A DNA stretch of 64,000 nt from WHSW01 sp963821025 (GTDB lineage: Bacteria > Actinomycetota > Thermoleophilia > Solirubrobacterales > 70-9), in the NCBI GenBank assembly GCA_963821025.1, contig CAWGCG010000003.1:1240001-1304000 (forward strand), read 5' to 3'. Below the pieces are notes generated by a model. It was not told the origin of the DNA. It was given only the letters and a program-made list of their open reading frames with translations, and did not search any database. This document shows positions 1-8,559 of the stretch, in pieces. Position numbers and translations under genes: made by a program. Each line of letters begins with the position of its first letter. The stretch's first letter is position 1.

Positions 1-191
1 GCCTCCTCGACCCCGCCGCGGATCCCGGCCTCGAAACGGCCGCGCAGGGGCCGCCGGTAGGCCGGTACGCGCTCCCTGATCGCCGCGATCACCTCGTCGG
101 TCAGCGCCGGGACGTGCGGCCGCAACAACTCGCCGATTCGCGGCGGGATCGCGTCCCAGGGCCGTTCGAAGGAAGAAACTTGTGTGTTCAT
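1..191 (-). CDS. PucR-like transcriptional regulator, N-terminal fragment
   Basis: Only the first 63 codons lie in the window; the gene runs off the left edge. The ATG at 191 begins a protein starting MNTQVSSFERPWDAIPPRIG, followed by a helical stretch (LLRPHVPALTDEVIAAI) and YRRPLRGRFEAG. This arrangement resembles the N-terminal helical domain of actinobacterial PucR-type helix-turn-helix regulators, which often sit beside lipid genes. The DNA-binding domain is outside the window, so the family assignment is tentative. It is divergent from the acyl desaturase across 72 bp of comparatively AT-rich DNA, so it may regulate that gene. Confidence 0.5.
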   Translation of the reverse strand, partial: MNTQVSSFERPWDAIPPRIGELLRPHVPALTDEVIAAIRERVPAYRRPLRGRFEAGIRGGVEE

Positions 192-263
192 AACAAAATC
201 ATAAGGCCATAACTTGCCTTGTGGCGAAGAACTCGGACCGATCTATGCCTAGGCTGACAAAAG

Positions 264-1166
264 ATGCCTGCGATCCAGCGCTACACGAACCTCGCCGCCG
301 TCGTCCTGCCCTTCCTCGCCTGCTTCGCGGCGCTGATCCTGCTCTGGAACCGCGCCGTCGGCTGGACCGACCTCTCGATCGCCGTCGGCATGTACCTGAT
401 CACGGCGCTCGGGATCACCGTCGGCTACCACCGGATGCTGACCCACCGCGCCTTTCAGACCTACAAGCCGGTCGAGTACGCGTTCGCGACCGCCGGCTCG
501 ATGGCCGTCCAGGGACCGGTGATCGACTGGGTCGCCGACCATCGCAAGCACCACGCCCACACGGACGAGGAGGGCGACCCGCACTCGCCTCACGTCGGCC
601 ACGGCAGTGGCCTCGCCGGCCTCTGGCACGCGCACATCGGCTGGCTGTTCGACTCCAACGGCCAGGCCGACCGGCGCAAGTACGCGGCCGAGCTGATGGA
701 CGACTCCGGCATGCGCTGGCTGAACCGCAAGTTTCCGTGGCTCGTCGCGCTCTCGTTGCTGTTGCCGTTCGCGGCCGGGCTGGCGCTGACCGCAAGCCTC
801 GCCGGCGCTCTCACGGCGATGCTGTGGGGCGGCCTCGTGCGGATCTTCTTCGTCCACCACATCACCTGGTCGATCAACTCGATCTGCCACTTCCACGGCG
901 CTCGCCGCTTCGCCACCGACGACCGCTCGACCAACGTCTGGTGGCTGTCGCTGGCGTCGCTGGGCGAGTCCTGGCACCACAACCACCATGCCTTCCCGCG
1001 CTCGGCCTTTCATGGCCTGCGCCGCTGGGAGCTCGACCCGTCCGGCGTCGTGATCCGGGCGATGCGACGGATCGGGCTGGCCTGGAACGTGGTCGCGATC
1101 GCACCCGAGCGCCAGGAGCAAAAGCTCGCCCCCGGCGGGGACCGAGCCGAGGCTCAGACGGCGTAA
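264..1166 (+). CDS. membrane acyl-CoA/fatty acid desaturase
   Basis: 300-aa integral membrane di-iron desaturase of the delta-9 (stearoyl-CoA) type, which introduces a cis double bond into saturated acyl chains using O2 and an electron donor. The three histidine boxes are all present: HRMLTH (residues 56-61), HRKHH (93-97) and HHNHH (238-242). Hydrophobic segments flank them at about 10-30, 35-55, 158-180 and 183-198. The length matches short bacterial acyl-CoA desaturases that lack a cytochrome b5 fusion. The ATG at 264 is preceded by a purine-rich AAAAG only. The gene is divergent from the PucR-like fragment. No electron-transfer partner is adjacent. Confidence 0.92.
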   Translation: MPAIQRYTNLAAVVLPFLACFAALILLWNRAVGWTDLSIAVGMYLITALGITVGYHRMLTHRAFQTYKPVEYAFATAGSMAVQGPVIDWVADHRKHHAHTDEEGDPHSPHVGHGSGLAGLWHAHIGWLFDSNGQADRRKYAAELMDDSGMRWLNRKFPWLVALSLLLPFAAGLALTASLAGALTAMLWGGLVRIFFVHHITWSINSICHFHGARRFATDDRSTNVWWLSLASLGESWHHNHHAFPRSAFHGLRRWELDPSGVVIRAMRRIGLAWNVVAIAPERQEQKLAPGGDRAEAQTA

Positions 1167-1335
1167 GCGCACCTCAACCGCCGGCCCGGCGGGCCGGCGG
1201 CCCGAGCCGGGCCGCGCGGCCGCCCCCATCAGCGCGCCACGGACCTGGGCGAGCTCAGCCGCCCATAGCGGTGCTCAGCTCGCCCAGGCGAGGGCACCCG
1301 CGGTGGCTGGACCCGCGCGCACATACAATCCAGCC

Positions 1336-1800
1336 GTGGCCACCTGGATCCTCACCGGCTCGCTGGAGAACTTCCGGATCAACGTCGAGCGCGGCTTCGA
1401 TCCGATCGGTTTGAAGGAGCGGCGGCGAAACCAGGCGTCGGAGTTCGCGCCCGGTGACGAGGTCGTCTTCTACGTCACCGGTGTGCAGGCGTTCGGCGGG
1501 ATCGCCCGGGTTCGCTCGTCGATGTTCGAGGATCGCACCGCGATCTGGCCGCAGGGGATGAAGAAACACCCCGAGGACTACCCGTGGAGGGTCGAGGCCG
1601 AGCCCGTCCTGGTGCTCGAGGAGGACGCTTTCGTCGCCGCCGACTCATTGCTGGACGAGCTCGAGCACGTTCGCAAGTGGCCAGCCGAGCACTGGCACCT
1701 CGCCTTCCAGGGCCAACTGCGCACGGTCTCCGATACCGATGCCGCGCTGCTGCACGAGCGCCTCGAGGCGGCGGCGCACGCCGCCAGCCCGGCCGGTTGA
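1336..1800 (+). CDS. EVE (PUA-like) domain protein
   Basis: About 154 aa with the usual EVE-domain opening (ATWILTGSLENFRINVERGF) and the later conserved YPWRVEAEPVLVL and HWHLAFQGQLR regions. EVE domains belong to the PUA-like superfamily and are thought to bind modified bases in RNA or DNA; no enzymatic role is implied. I chose the GTG at 1336, because family members begin right at the W-I-L-T-G strand and a CATACAAT box resembling a -10 element lies only 7-14 bases upstream, which suggests a leaderless transcript. An ATG at 1303 in the same frame would add 11 residues. The stop overlaps the start of the DUF2203 gene. Confidence 0.8.
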   Translation: MATWILTGSLENFRINVERGFDPIGLKERRRNQASEFAPGDEVVFYVTGVQAFGGIARVRSSMFEDRTAIWPQGMKKHPEDYPWRVEAEPVLVLEEDAFVAADSLLDELEHVRKWPAEHWHLAFQGQLRTVSDTDAALLHERLEAAAHAASPAG

Positions 1801-2177
1801 TCCACGAGCGCCACTTCACCGTCGAAGATGCCAACGCGTTGCTGCCTCGGGTCGAGCCGGCGCTGCGCTCGTTGCGCGAGGCCCGCGACCGGCTCACCGA
1901 CAGCGAGGCGCACGAAGCCCTCGCCGGGGCGGCCCCGGTCAACGGCGGCGGGGAGCGGGGGCGCCACGTCGGCGAGGCCTTCCTCGAGGTACGACGGCTG
2001 CTCGGCGAGCTTCAGGCGCTCGGCCTGGTGATCCGCGACATCGATCGCGGCCTGATCGACTTCCCCGCGATCCTCGAGGGTCGCGAGGTCTATCTCTGCT
2101 GGCAGCTCGATGAGCCCGAGGTCGCTTTCTGGCACGACCTCGAAACCGGGTTCGGTGGCCGCCAACCGCTCGCCTGA
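1797..2177 (+). CDS. DUF2203 family protein
   Basis: 126-aa soluble protein of the DUF2203 family, function unknown. Recognisable family features are the N-terminal HFTVEDANALLP segment, a helical middle ending in EVRRLLGELQALGLVIRDID, and the C-terminal DFPAILEGREVYLCWQLDEP followed by FWHDLETGF. The TTG at 1797 is preferred: it overlaps the TGA of the EVE gene (TTGA), which suggests translational coupling, and it starts exactly at the family's N terminus. The pair EVE-DUF2203 probably forms a two-gene operon ending before the hairpin at 2321. Confidence 0.78.
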   Translation: MIHERHFTVEDANALLPRVEPALRSLREARDRLTDSEAHEALAGAAPVNGGGERGRHVGEAFLEVRRLLGELQALGLVIRDIDRGLIDFPAILEGREVYLCWQLDEPEVAFWHDLETGFGGRQPLA

Positions 2178-2500
2178 GGGCGCTCGATCGCACGCATCCG
2201 CCGATGTTTAGTCGCGGCTTCGACGGGAAGATCACGGGAGCCGGGTGGCGTGCGCGGCGAACCCCCCAGTCGCGCAGTCGCCTGGCTTGACTTTCGCCGA
2301 GTCGGGGCTCTGAACTAGACGAGCCGGAGCGCCGTCGTGGCGCTCCGGCTCTGGCATCGGAGGTGCCCCCGCGGGGGCCGATCGGCCACCTGTGGGGTCT
2401 TATGGGGTTATGGGTCGGCGGAAGGTCGGCCCAGGAAGGCACCCATGCGTATCCGCTCGAACGATCGGCAGCCCGGCGCTCGCACCCGAGCGCGACGCGC
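2178..2500. other. intergenic region between convergent genes
   Basis: 323 bases separate the DUF2203 gene from the convergent NUDIX gene. Apart from the hairpin at 2321-2351 I see no convincing gene: short reading frames on both strands lack ribosome binding sites and family resemblance. No tRNA-like or tmRNA-like core could be supported. Confidence 0.6.
2321..2351. terminator. strong hairpin between convergent genes
   Basis: A perfect 13-bp inverted repeat (GAGCCGGAGCGCC and its complement) with a GTCGT loop lies between two convergent genes. There is no T-run on either side, so it would be a GC-rich, possibly factor-assisted bidirectional terminator. Confidence 0.6.
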
Positions 2501-2935
2501 TCAGCTGGACGTCTGTTTGACCGTCACGAGCCCGCCGACCAGCTCGCGGTCGTGCTCGTAATCGAGCAGCTCGAGCGCCGCGCTGAGCCCGAGCCAGCGC
2601 AGCTCATCGACCTCGTCATTGGGCGAGAAGTCGCCGTCGAGCGGGCGCATCAGCCACCAGCGCACCTGCTTCGCCCGTCCCTTGCGGTCGCGGTAGCGCG
2701 ACGGCGGTAGCTCGAGGCCGAGCTCGCATCGCATCCCGGTCTCCTCCTCGACCTCGCGCAGCGCGGCCGCGCTCCAATCCTCGCCCTCGGCGAGCTTGCC
2801 CTTCGGCAGCGACCAGTCGTCGTAGCGCGGACGGTGAACGACGCAGACCTCGGCCTGTGCACCGGCGCCGCGAATTACGACGCCACCGGCGGCCCTCACC
2901 GACGGGCCACCGGCCGTGGGCGGATCGCCGGTCAT
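2501..2935 (-). CDS. NUDIX hydrolase (MutT-like)
   Basis: 144-aa NUDIX hydrolase that would cleave a nucleoside diphosphate linked to another moiety. The NUDIX box runs over residues 46-68 (GKLAEGEDW ... REVEEETG) with the expected R60-E61 and E64-E65-x-G67. The N-terminal RAAGGVVIR and HRPRYDDWSLPKG segments are typical of actinobacterial MutT1/diadenosine polyphosphate hydrolase-like proteins, but the substrate cannot be set from sequence. The ATG overlaps the TGA of the upstream threonine deaminase gene (ATGA), so the two are probably one operon. Confidence 0.88.
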   Translation of the reverse strand: MTGDPPTAGGPSVRAAGGVVIRGAGAQAEVCVVHRPRYDDWSLPKGKLAEGEDWSAAALREVEEETGMRCELGLELPPSRYRDRKGRAKQVRWWLMRPLDGDFSPNDEVDELRWLGLSAALELLDYEHDRELVGGLVTVKQTSS

Positions 2936-4170
2936 TCCGAGGTCTCGGGCTGCGCGGCAAAGCCCTGCTCGCGCACCGCGGCGAGGATCCTCTCGCCGTG
3001 CTCACTGCCGTCGGTCTGCAGCACGAGGCGGATCCCGGTCTCGCGCACGTGGAGGTCGACGCCCTCGCGGATGTGGGCGACGTCGAGCACGTTGGCGCCC
3101 TCGCGCGCGACCGTGTCGACAAGCCGTGCCAGCGCCCCGGGTCGATCGGGAACGACGGTGGAGAAGGCGAGGCGCCGCCCGGCGGCCGTTTCGCCGAGCC
3201 GGATGCACTCGACCAGTCGGGCGGCGTCGACGTTCCCGCCAGAGAGCACCGCGCAGGTCTCGCCGTCGCCGGCCGGCTCGACCCTGCCGGCCAGCAGCGC
3301 TGCGACCGAGATCGCCCCGGCGCCCTCGACCACGAGCTTCGAGCGCTCGAGCAGGAGCACCATCGCCTGGGCGACGTCGTCGTCGGAGACGGTGACGATC
3401 TCGTCGACGAACTCGGAGACCAGCGGCAAGGCCAGGTCCCCGGGGCGCTTGACGGCGATCCCGTCGCAGATCGTCGCAGCCGACCGCGCGCCGATCGGCC
3501 GGTCGGCCGCCAGCGAGGGCAGATAGGGGGCGCAGGCCTCGGACTGCACCCCGACCACGCGCACGCTCGCGAGCCGGCGTTTGACCGCGATCGCGATCCC
3601 GGCGGCGAGCGCGCCGCCGCCGACCGCGACCACGACCGTGCTCGTCGCCGGCGCCTGGGCGGCGATCTCGAGCCCGATGGTGCCCTGGCCGGCGAGCACG
3701 ACCGGGTCATCGAAGGCATGGATCAAGGTCCAGCCCTCACCCTCGGCCGCCTCGACCGCGGCGGCGACCGCATCGTCGAACGACCCGCCGACCAGCCTCA
3801 CCTCGCCGCCGTAGCCGCGGACCGCCTCGATCTTCGCGATCGGCGCCTCCTCCGGCATGTAGAGGACCGCGCGGGTTCCGCGCGAGGCGGCGGCGACCGC
3901 GACGGCCTGCGCGTGATTGCCGGCGCTTGCCGCGACCACACCGGCGGCGAGCTCGGTTTCGCTGAGCGCCGCGATCCGGTTGTGGGCACCGCGGACCTTG
4001 AACGAGCCGGTTCGCTGCAGGTTCTCGGCCTTCAACGTGACCGGGCCGCCGACCCGCCGCGAGATCTCGCCGGCCGAGAGCACCGGCGTTTCGCGCACCT
4101 GGCCGTGGATCGTCGCGGCGGCCCGCTCGATCTCAGAGATCCCGACCGCTGCTGAAGCCCGGCTGGTCAC
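2932..4170 (-). CDS. ilvA: threonine ammonia-lyase (threonine deaminase) with ACT domain
   Basis: 412-aa PLP enzyme of fold type II converting L-threonine to 2-oxobutyrate and ammonia. The PLP lysine is in TGSFKVRGA (K58), ASAGNHAQ (81-88) is the substrate loop, and VGGGALAAG (183-191) is the phosphate-binding glycine loop. A C-terminal ACT-type domain (about 330-405) matches the short threonine dehydratase form, which is often catabolic or effector-regulated, rather than the long biosynthetic form with two ACT-like repeats. The start is GTG at 4170. It is divergent from an Lrp/AsnC regulator only 62 bp away, a common arrangement for amino-acid-responsive control. Confidence 0.9.
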   Translation of the reverse strand: MTSRASAAVGISEIERAAATIHGQVRETPVLSAGEISRRVGGPVTLKAENLQRTGSFKVRGAHNRIAALSETELAAGVVAASAGNHAQAVAVAAASRGTRAVLYMPEEAPIAKIEAVRGYGGEVRLVGGSFDDAVAAAVEAAEGEGWTLIHAFDDPVVLAGQGTIGLEIAAQAPATSTVVVAVGGGALAAGIAIAVKRRLASVRVVGVQSEACAPYLPSLAADRPIGARSAATICDGIAVKRPGDLALPLVSEFVDEIVTVSDDDVAQAMVLLLERSKLVVEGAGAISVAALLAGRVEPAGDGETCAVLSGGNVDAARLVECIRLGETAAGRRLAFSTVVPDRPGALARLVDTVAREGANVLDVAHIREGVDLHVRETGIRLVLQTDGSEHGERILAAVREQGFAAQPETSE

Positions 4171-4232
4171 CGTCCCAGGGTAATGCCGCCGGCCGCAGCC
4201 GGGTCATCGAAGCCCGCTTTAGTCTGTGCTCG

Positions 4233-4703
4233 ATGGATGCAACGGATCATCGAATCGTTGCCCTGCTGCGCGAGAACGCGCGGCGCTCGTTTCAGGACAT
4301 CGGCGAGCGCGTCGCCCTCTCGGCGCCCGCGGTCAAGCGCCGGGTCGACCGGCTCGAGCGCGACGGCGTCATCCGCGGCTACTCGGCCAACGTCGACCCC
4401 TCGGCGATCGGCTGGAACACCCACGCCTTCGTCGAGCTCTTTTGCGACGGGCGGATGTCGGGCGGAGAGGTGCACTCGGCCGTCGGCGAGCATCCGGAGG
4501 TCGAGGCCGCCTACACGATCGCCGGCGGCGCGAGCGCGATCCTGCACCTGCGCGCCGGCGACACTCGACACCTCGAGCAGGCGCTGGAGCGGATCCGCGA
4601 GACCCCGGGGGTGATCCGGACCGAGACCCAGGTCGTGCTCTCGACCCTGTTCGAGCGCCCGGTCGCCAACGGACGCGGGCCGGCGGACGACGACCAGAGC
4701 TAG
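4233..4703 (+). CDS. Lrp/AsnC family transcriptional regulator
   Basis: 156-aa regulator with the standard AsnC-type N-terminal helix-turn-helix (DHRIVALLRENARRSFQDIG then LSAPAVKRRVDRLE, residues 5-45) followed by IRGYSANVDPSAIG and a C-terminal RAM/ligand-binding alpha-beta domain (about 65-145). Such proteins form octamers and sense amino acids. Being divergent from ilvA, it is the likely regulator of threonine deamination and of itself. Its 3' end lies five bases from the convergent AI-2E-type gene. Confidence 0.9.
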   Translation: MDATDHRIVALLRENARRSFQDIGERVALSAPAVKRRVDRLERDGVIRGYSANVDPSAIGWNTHAFVELFCDGRMSGGEVHSAVGEHPEVEAAYTIAGGASAILHLRAGDTRHLEQALERIRETPGVIRTETQVVLSTLFERPVANGRGPADDDQS

Positions 4704-4708
4704 AGGCG

Positions 4709-5833
4709 TTAGGTCGCGGGCTCGGCGGGGGGCGCGCCGGGCGGGCTGAGCTCGACCCCCGGGCCGTCGATCGGGCGCGCCAGGGTCTCACGCCTGTAGT
4801 CGCGGTATTCACGCCAAACGATCTGCAGCGAGGCGGCCGCCGGGATCGCCAGGATCGCCCCGAGCACCCCGAACAGGGTCGATCCGAACAGCACCGCGAC
4901 GAGGACGATGAACGGCTCGACCTCGACCGCCCGCCGCTGGATCTGGGGCTGGATCACGTAGTTCTCGAACTGCTGGTAGACGATCGCGAAGATCACCCAG
5001 ACGATCAGTCCGACGGGGAAGTTGACGAACACCATCACGACCGCGATCAGGACCGCGGCGATCGTCGCGCCGACGACCGGAATCAGGTCGAAGAAGGCGA
5101 CGATCAGCGCCAGCGGGGCGGCGAACGGAGCCCCGAGGATCGTCAGCACGATGAAGGCGCTGATCCCGGCGATCGTCGCCTGCGCCAACGCTCCGCCGAC
5201 GTAGTTGCCGATCGCATTGGCGACGTCGCGCAGGGCGCGATCGACGCGCTCCGCCCGCCCCGGCGGCTGCGAGCGCACGAACAGCTCCGCCCACCGAGGC
5301 CCGCCGGCGACCATGAAGATGCTCAGGATCAGGATCGTCACCGCGGCGAAGACCGAGTTGACGACGCCGACACCGATGTCCTGGAGCACGCCCGCGGCGT
5401 CGCCGATCCTGCTCGGCAGGTCATCGGCGGCGTTCTGGATCTCACTGGTGAAGTCGTACTTGTCGTTGAGGTCGTTGAGGGTTTCGTTGCCCTGCACGAA
5501 GTCGGTCACGTCCTGGGCGTACTCGGGAACGTTTCCCGCCAGCGTCTCGATCTGGCCGACGATGTTGGGGATCAGCAGGGCACCCAGCCCGATCGGGATC
5601 AGCACCAGAGCGAGGTAGACGAGCGCGATCGCAAGCCCGCGCTTCATTCGGCGCTGGAGCAGGTTGACGGGGCCCGACATCGCAACGGCGATGAAGGCGG
5701 CGACCACCAACCAGGTGATCGGAGTTCGCAGCTGGTAGAGGATGTAGAGGGTCAGGGCGACGACGACCACGGTCAGCACCGTGCGCAGCGCCGCGCGGCC
5801 GAGTGGGTCCCGCGGGGTCATCACCGCCATCAC
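4709..5833 (-). CDS. AI-2E family (PerM/TqsA-type) membrane transporter
   Basis: 374-aa polytopic membrane protein of the AI-2E/UPF0118 family. It has two N-terminal helices (about 15-50), a third around 65-90, an amphipathic extracytoplasmic stretch (95-150) and a C-terminal block with the family signature FFDLIPVVGATIAAVLIAV near 240-258 and PQIQRRAVEVEPF near 292. Family members are proposed exporters or antiporters, and the name does not establish autoinducer-2 transport. The start is GTG 5833, with ATG 5830 also possible. It stands alone. Confidence 0.85.
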   Translation of the reverse strand: MMAVMTPRDPLGRAALRTVLTVVVVALTLYILYQLRTPITWLVVAAFIAVAMSGPVNLLQRRMKRGLAIALVYLALVLIPIGLGALLIPNIVGQIETLAGNVPEYAQDVTDFVQGNETLNDLNDKYDFTSEIQNAADDLPSRIGDAAGVLQDIGVGVVNSVFAAVTILILSIFMVAGGPRWAELFVRSQPPGRAERVDRALRDVANAIGNYVGGALAQATIAGISAFIVLTILGAPFAAPLALIVAFFDLIPVVGATIAAVLIAVVMVFVNFPVGLIVWVIFAIVYQQFENYVIQPQIQRRAVEVEPFIVLVAVLFGSTLFGVLGAILAIPAAASLQIVWREYRDYRRETLARPIDGPGVELSPPGAPPAEPAT

Positions 5834-5919
5834 GACGACCAGTTCGGCGGCCGCGCGGCCGTTCCTACCGCTGGTACAGATCTACTAGCCGGGCCGGCGT
5901 TTGCACTAGCTTGCCGGCG

Positions 5920-7443
5920 ATGGGCTCCAGCCTCGAATCCCTACGCGAGCGCCTCGGCGAGATCTCCGACCTCGGGCGCGCCCGGGCGCTGCTCGAGTGG
6001 GACGAGCGCACGAAGATGCCGCCGCGCGGCGCCGAGATTCGAGCCGAGCAGCTCGCCACGCTCACCCGCCTGCGACATCAGCGCCTCAGCTCCGATGAGC
6101 TCGGCCGGCTGCTGGACGCGGCGGCGACCGAGGTCGACGGGTCGGCGCCCGAGTCGTTCGAGGCGAGCCTGGTCCGGGTCGGCCGCCGCGAGTGGGAGAA
6201 GGCGCGCCAGGTGCCCGCGGAGCTACGCGCCGAGACCGCGCGGGTGACCTCGATCGCCGAGAACGCCTGGGAGCAGGCGCGAGAGAGCTCCGACTTCGCC
6301 GCCTTTGTCCCCCACCTCGAGCGCGTGATCGAGCTCAAGGCCCGCTACATCGAGTGCTTCGATCCGGCGCATCCCTACGACCCCCTGCTGGACGACTTCG
6401 AGCCCGGGATGCGCACCGCCGAGCTTCGTCCGGTGCTCGAGCGGCTCGCAATTGGAGTCCGCGAGCTGCTCGCCGAGATCCTCGCCAGTCGGGTCGAGAT
6501 CGATACGTCCTGCCTGCACGGCGAGTTCGGGCTCACCGCACAGGCTGAGCTCGCCGAGCGGGTGGCCGCGGCGCTGCCGCTCGAGCCCGGCGCCTGGCGG
6601 CTCGACTCGACCGTGCACCCGTTCGCAACCGGGATCGGAATCTCGGACCTGCGGATCACGACCAGATTCGACCCCGCCTACGTCGGAACCGCGCTCTGGG
6701 CCGTCGCCCACGAGGTCGGTCACGCGCTCTATCAGAACGGGATCGACCCCGAGCTGGAGCGCGGTCCCTTGTGCCGGTCGGTGTCGCTGGGCTTCGACGA
6801 GTCGCAGAGCCGGATGTGGGAGAACTGGGTCGGGCGCGGCCGGCCTTTTCTCGGCCATCTGCTCGGCATCATGCGCGCCAGCTTTCCCGAGCGGTTCGCC
6901 TCGGTCGACGCCGAGACGCTCTACCGAGCCGCGAACGCGGTCGAGCCCTCGCTGATCCGTGTCGAGGCCGACGAGGTCAGCTACAACCTGCACATCGTCT
7001 TGCGGTTCGAGCTCGAGCTCGAGCTCTTCGAGGGCCGCCTGGCGCCGGTCGACCTGCCACAGGCATGGGCAGCGCGCATGGAGGAGTCCCTCGGGATCGA
7101 GGTGCCCAGCGATGCCGACGGGGTGCTGCAGGACGTGCATTGGGCCGGTGGCTCGTTCGGATACTTCCCCACCTACTCGCTCGGCAACGTGATCGCGGGC
7201 CAGGTCTGGGAGCTGGCCCGCGCCGAGTTGCCCGACCTCGACGCGCAACTGGCCGCGGGCGACCTCGGGCCGCTGCGCGACTTCCTCGGCGAGCTGATCT
7301 ACCGCCACGGCGGCAAGTTCGAGCCGGCCGAGATGATCCAGCGGGTCACCGGGGGTCCGCTCGACCCCGAGCCGCTGCTCGCCCAACTGCGGCGCAAGTT
7401 CGGTCGCCTCTACGAGATCGACGAGGAGCCGGGAGCTTCTTAG
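5920..7443 (+). CDS. M32 family metallocarboxypeptidase (Taq type)
   Basis: 507-aa cytoplasmic zinc carboxypeptidase that removes C-terminal residues from peptides. The catalytic H264-E-V-G-H268 motif is present, preceded by the family-specific HPFATGIGISDLRITTR and followed by DESQSRMWENWVGRG and EVSYNLHIVLRFELE. The size matches family M32 (about 500 aa). The ATG at 5920 matches the family N terminus (LRERLGEISDLGRARALLEW). A TAGCTT box about 8 bases upstream may be a -10 element of a short-leader transcript. Its stop overlaps the convergent CarH-like gene by 4 bp. Confidence 0.93.
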   Translation: MGSSLESLRERLGEISDLGRARALLEWDERTKMPPRGAEIRAEQLATLTRLRHQRLSSDELGRLLDAAATEVDGSAPESFEASLVRVGRREWEKARQVPAELRAETARVTSIAENAWEQARESSDFAAFVPHLERVIELKARYIECFDPAHPYDPLLDDFEPGMRTAELRPVLERLAIGVRELLAEILASRVEIDTSCLHGEFGLTAQAELAERVAAALPLEPGAWRLDSTVHPFATGIGISDLRITTRFDPAYVGTALWAVAHEVGHALYQNGIDPELERGPLCRSVSLGFDESQSRMWENWVGRGRPFLGHLLGIMRASFPERFASVDAETLYRAANAVEPSLIRVEADEVSYNLHIVLRFELELELFEGRLAPVDLPQAWAARMEESLGIEVPSDADGVLQDVHWAGGSFGYFPTYSLGNVIAGQVWELARAELPDLDAQLAAGDLGPLRDFLGELIYRHGGKFEPAEMIQRVTGGPLDPEPLLAQLRRKFGRLYEIDEEPGAS

Positions 7444-8462
7444 ACCGCGGCCGGCGAGGCCTCTCGGGCAACCCAGCGGGCCGCCTCGACCGGATTGCCG
7501 GCGAGATGCGCGGCGCCGAGCGAGCGCGCAACCTCGGGGTTCGCCCCGGCGCCGGCGACCAGGAGAGCGTGGCGATCGGCGATCCTGCGCAACGTGGCTC
7601 GCGTGCGCTCGAAGCGCAGCGAGTCGATCGCGGCGACGACCACCGCCGCCGGGTCGAGACGGTCGGCGGCGTCGGCCACCGTCTCGATCGGCGTGTCCGG
7701 GCCGAGGAAGGCGACCCGCCAGCCGTTTTGGCGCAGCGAGAGCCCGAAGGCGATCAGGCCGAGATCGTGGCGCTCCTCGGGCGGGCACGCGAGCAGCGCC
7801 AAGGGGCCGCTGCCGCCACCCCAACCGCGCCCGATCGCCAATAGCCTGGCCCGGAGGATCTCGGTGGAAAAGTGCTCCTGAGCGACCGTCAGCTGCTTGC
7901 TTTGCCAGCGTTCGCCGACCTCGGCGAGCAGCGGCAACACCAGGCCGGTCAGCGTCGCGTCGAGTGAGAAGCGGCCAAGGACACGGTCGAGGATCGCGTT
8001 CGCCTCCTGCTCGTCGAACCCCGACAGGGCGGCGAGCACCTGCTCGCGCGCCTCGGTCATCACCGGGCGGTCGACGGACGCCGACACCGAAGTGCCGGCG
8101 CCCGCGACCTCTGGTGCGAGGGGCACCGCCAGCACCGCGCCGATCAATGACGCAGCACGTCCCGCCTCGGTCGCACCAGGCCCGGATTCACCCGCGACTT
8201 TGGGGGCTTCGCGGGCGAGCTTTGCGGCCTCCGCCGCCGAGATTCCCCGGGCGAGCAACGCGGTCATCGCGCGCACCCGGGCCTCGTCGTCGGCCGAGTA
8301 GAGCCGGTAGCCGCCGCCGCTGCGGCCGGGCTCGAGCAGCCCGTAGCGCCGTTCCCAGGCCCGCAGTGTCTCGGGTCTGACTCCGACCCGGCGGCTGAGC
8401 TCGCCGATCCGGACGAGCCCGTCCGCGTGGCGGCTGAGCTGCGTCTCCACTCCGTTGGCCAT
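7440..8462 (-). CDS. MerR-type regulator with cobalamin-binding domain (CarH/LitR-like)
   Basis: 340-aa B12-dependent regulator. The N-terminal MerR helix-turn-helix (RIGELSRRVGVRPETLRAWE, residues 18-37, then RRYGLL and GGGYRLYS) is followed by a variable linker (about 85-135), a four-helix cap and a Rossmann-like cobalamin domain. The cap carries W186-x9-E196-H197, the W-x9-EH signature of CarH photoreceptors. The cobalamin lower-ligand region is PPEERHDLGL with H232. In known CarH proteins adenosylcobalamin promotes a DNA-binding tetramer in the dark and light breaks it. Light sensing here is inferred from these motifs. I use ATG 8462; the in-frame extension to 8501 runs through promoter-like DNA. 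It is divergent from a small membrane-protein operon. Confidence 0.85.
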   Translation of the reverse strand: MANGVETQLSRHADGLVRIGELSRRVGVRPETLRAWERRYGLLEPGRSGGGYRLYSADDEARVRAMTALLARGISAAEAAKLAREAPKVAGESGPGATEAGRAASLIGAVLAVPLAPEVAGAGTSVSASVDRPVMTEAREQVLAALSGFDEQEANAILDRVLGRFSLDATLTGLVLPLLAEVGERWQSKQLTVAQEHFSTEILRARLLAIGRGWGGGSGPLALLACPPEERHDLGLIAFGLSLRQNGWRVAFLGPDTPIETVADAADRLDPAAVVVAAIDSLRFERTRATLRRIADRHALLVAGAGANPEVARSLGAAHLAGNPVEAARWVAREASPAAV

Positions 8463-8548
8463 ATCTACATGGAGTTTATACAAAGATTTGACACCAGGCA
8501 ACCTTCTTTGCTACAAACGCTTACTCAACTATCAACAAAGCTTGAACA
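8460..8548. promoter_or_regulatory. candidate CarH operator array, 11-bp phased boxes
   Basis: This AT-rich divergent region contains ACA trinucleotides beginning at 8480, 8491, 8513, 8535 and 8546, all separated by multiples of 11 bp. Four of the five fit TNNACA. A further copy at 8460-8470 fits nAnnTnnACAn completely but is out of phase. As I recall, Thermus CarH binds 11-bp direct repeats of that consensus through its four DNA-binding domains. The array covers both promoters. Confidence 0.55.
8488..8517 (+). promoter_or_regulatory. promoter for the small membrane-protein operon
   Basis: A perfect -35 TTGACA (8488-8493) and a -10 TACAAA (8512-8517) are separated by 18 bp. On the opposite strand a TATAAA box (8480-8475) could be the -10 for the CarH-like gene with a leader of only a few bases. 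Both overlap the phased boxes. Confidence 0.55.
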
Positions 8549-8559
8549 AGGATCAGATG

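Noticed and set aside
2190..2320. GGCTTCGACGGG near 2216, resembling the start of a tmRNA
   Set aside because: No tag reading frame ending in Ala-Ala, no TPsiC-like or CCA 3' end and no pairing partner for the 5' end could be found.
4226..6247. 673-codon plus-strand frame across the AI-2E gene
   Set aside because: Antisense to a clear membrane transporter, extremely rich in Arg/Asp and bridging unrelated genes; a typical shadow frame in high-GC DNA.
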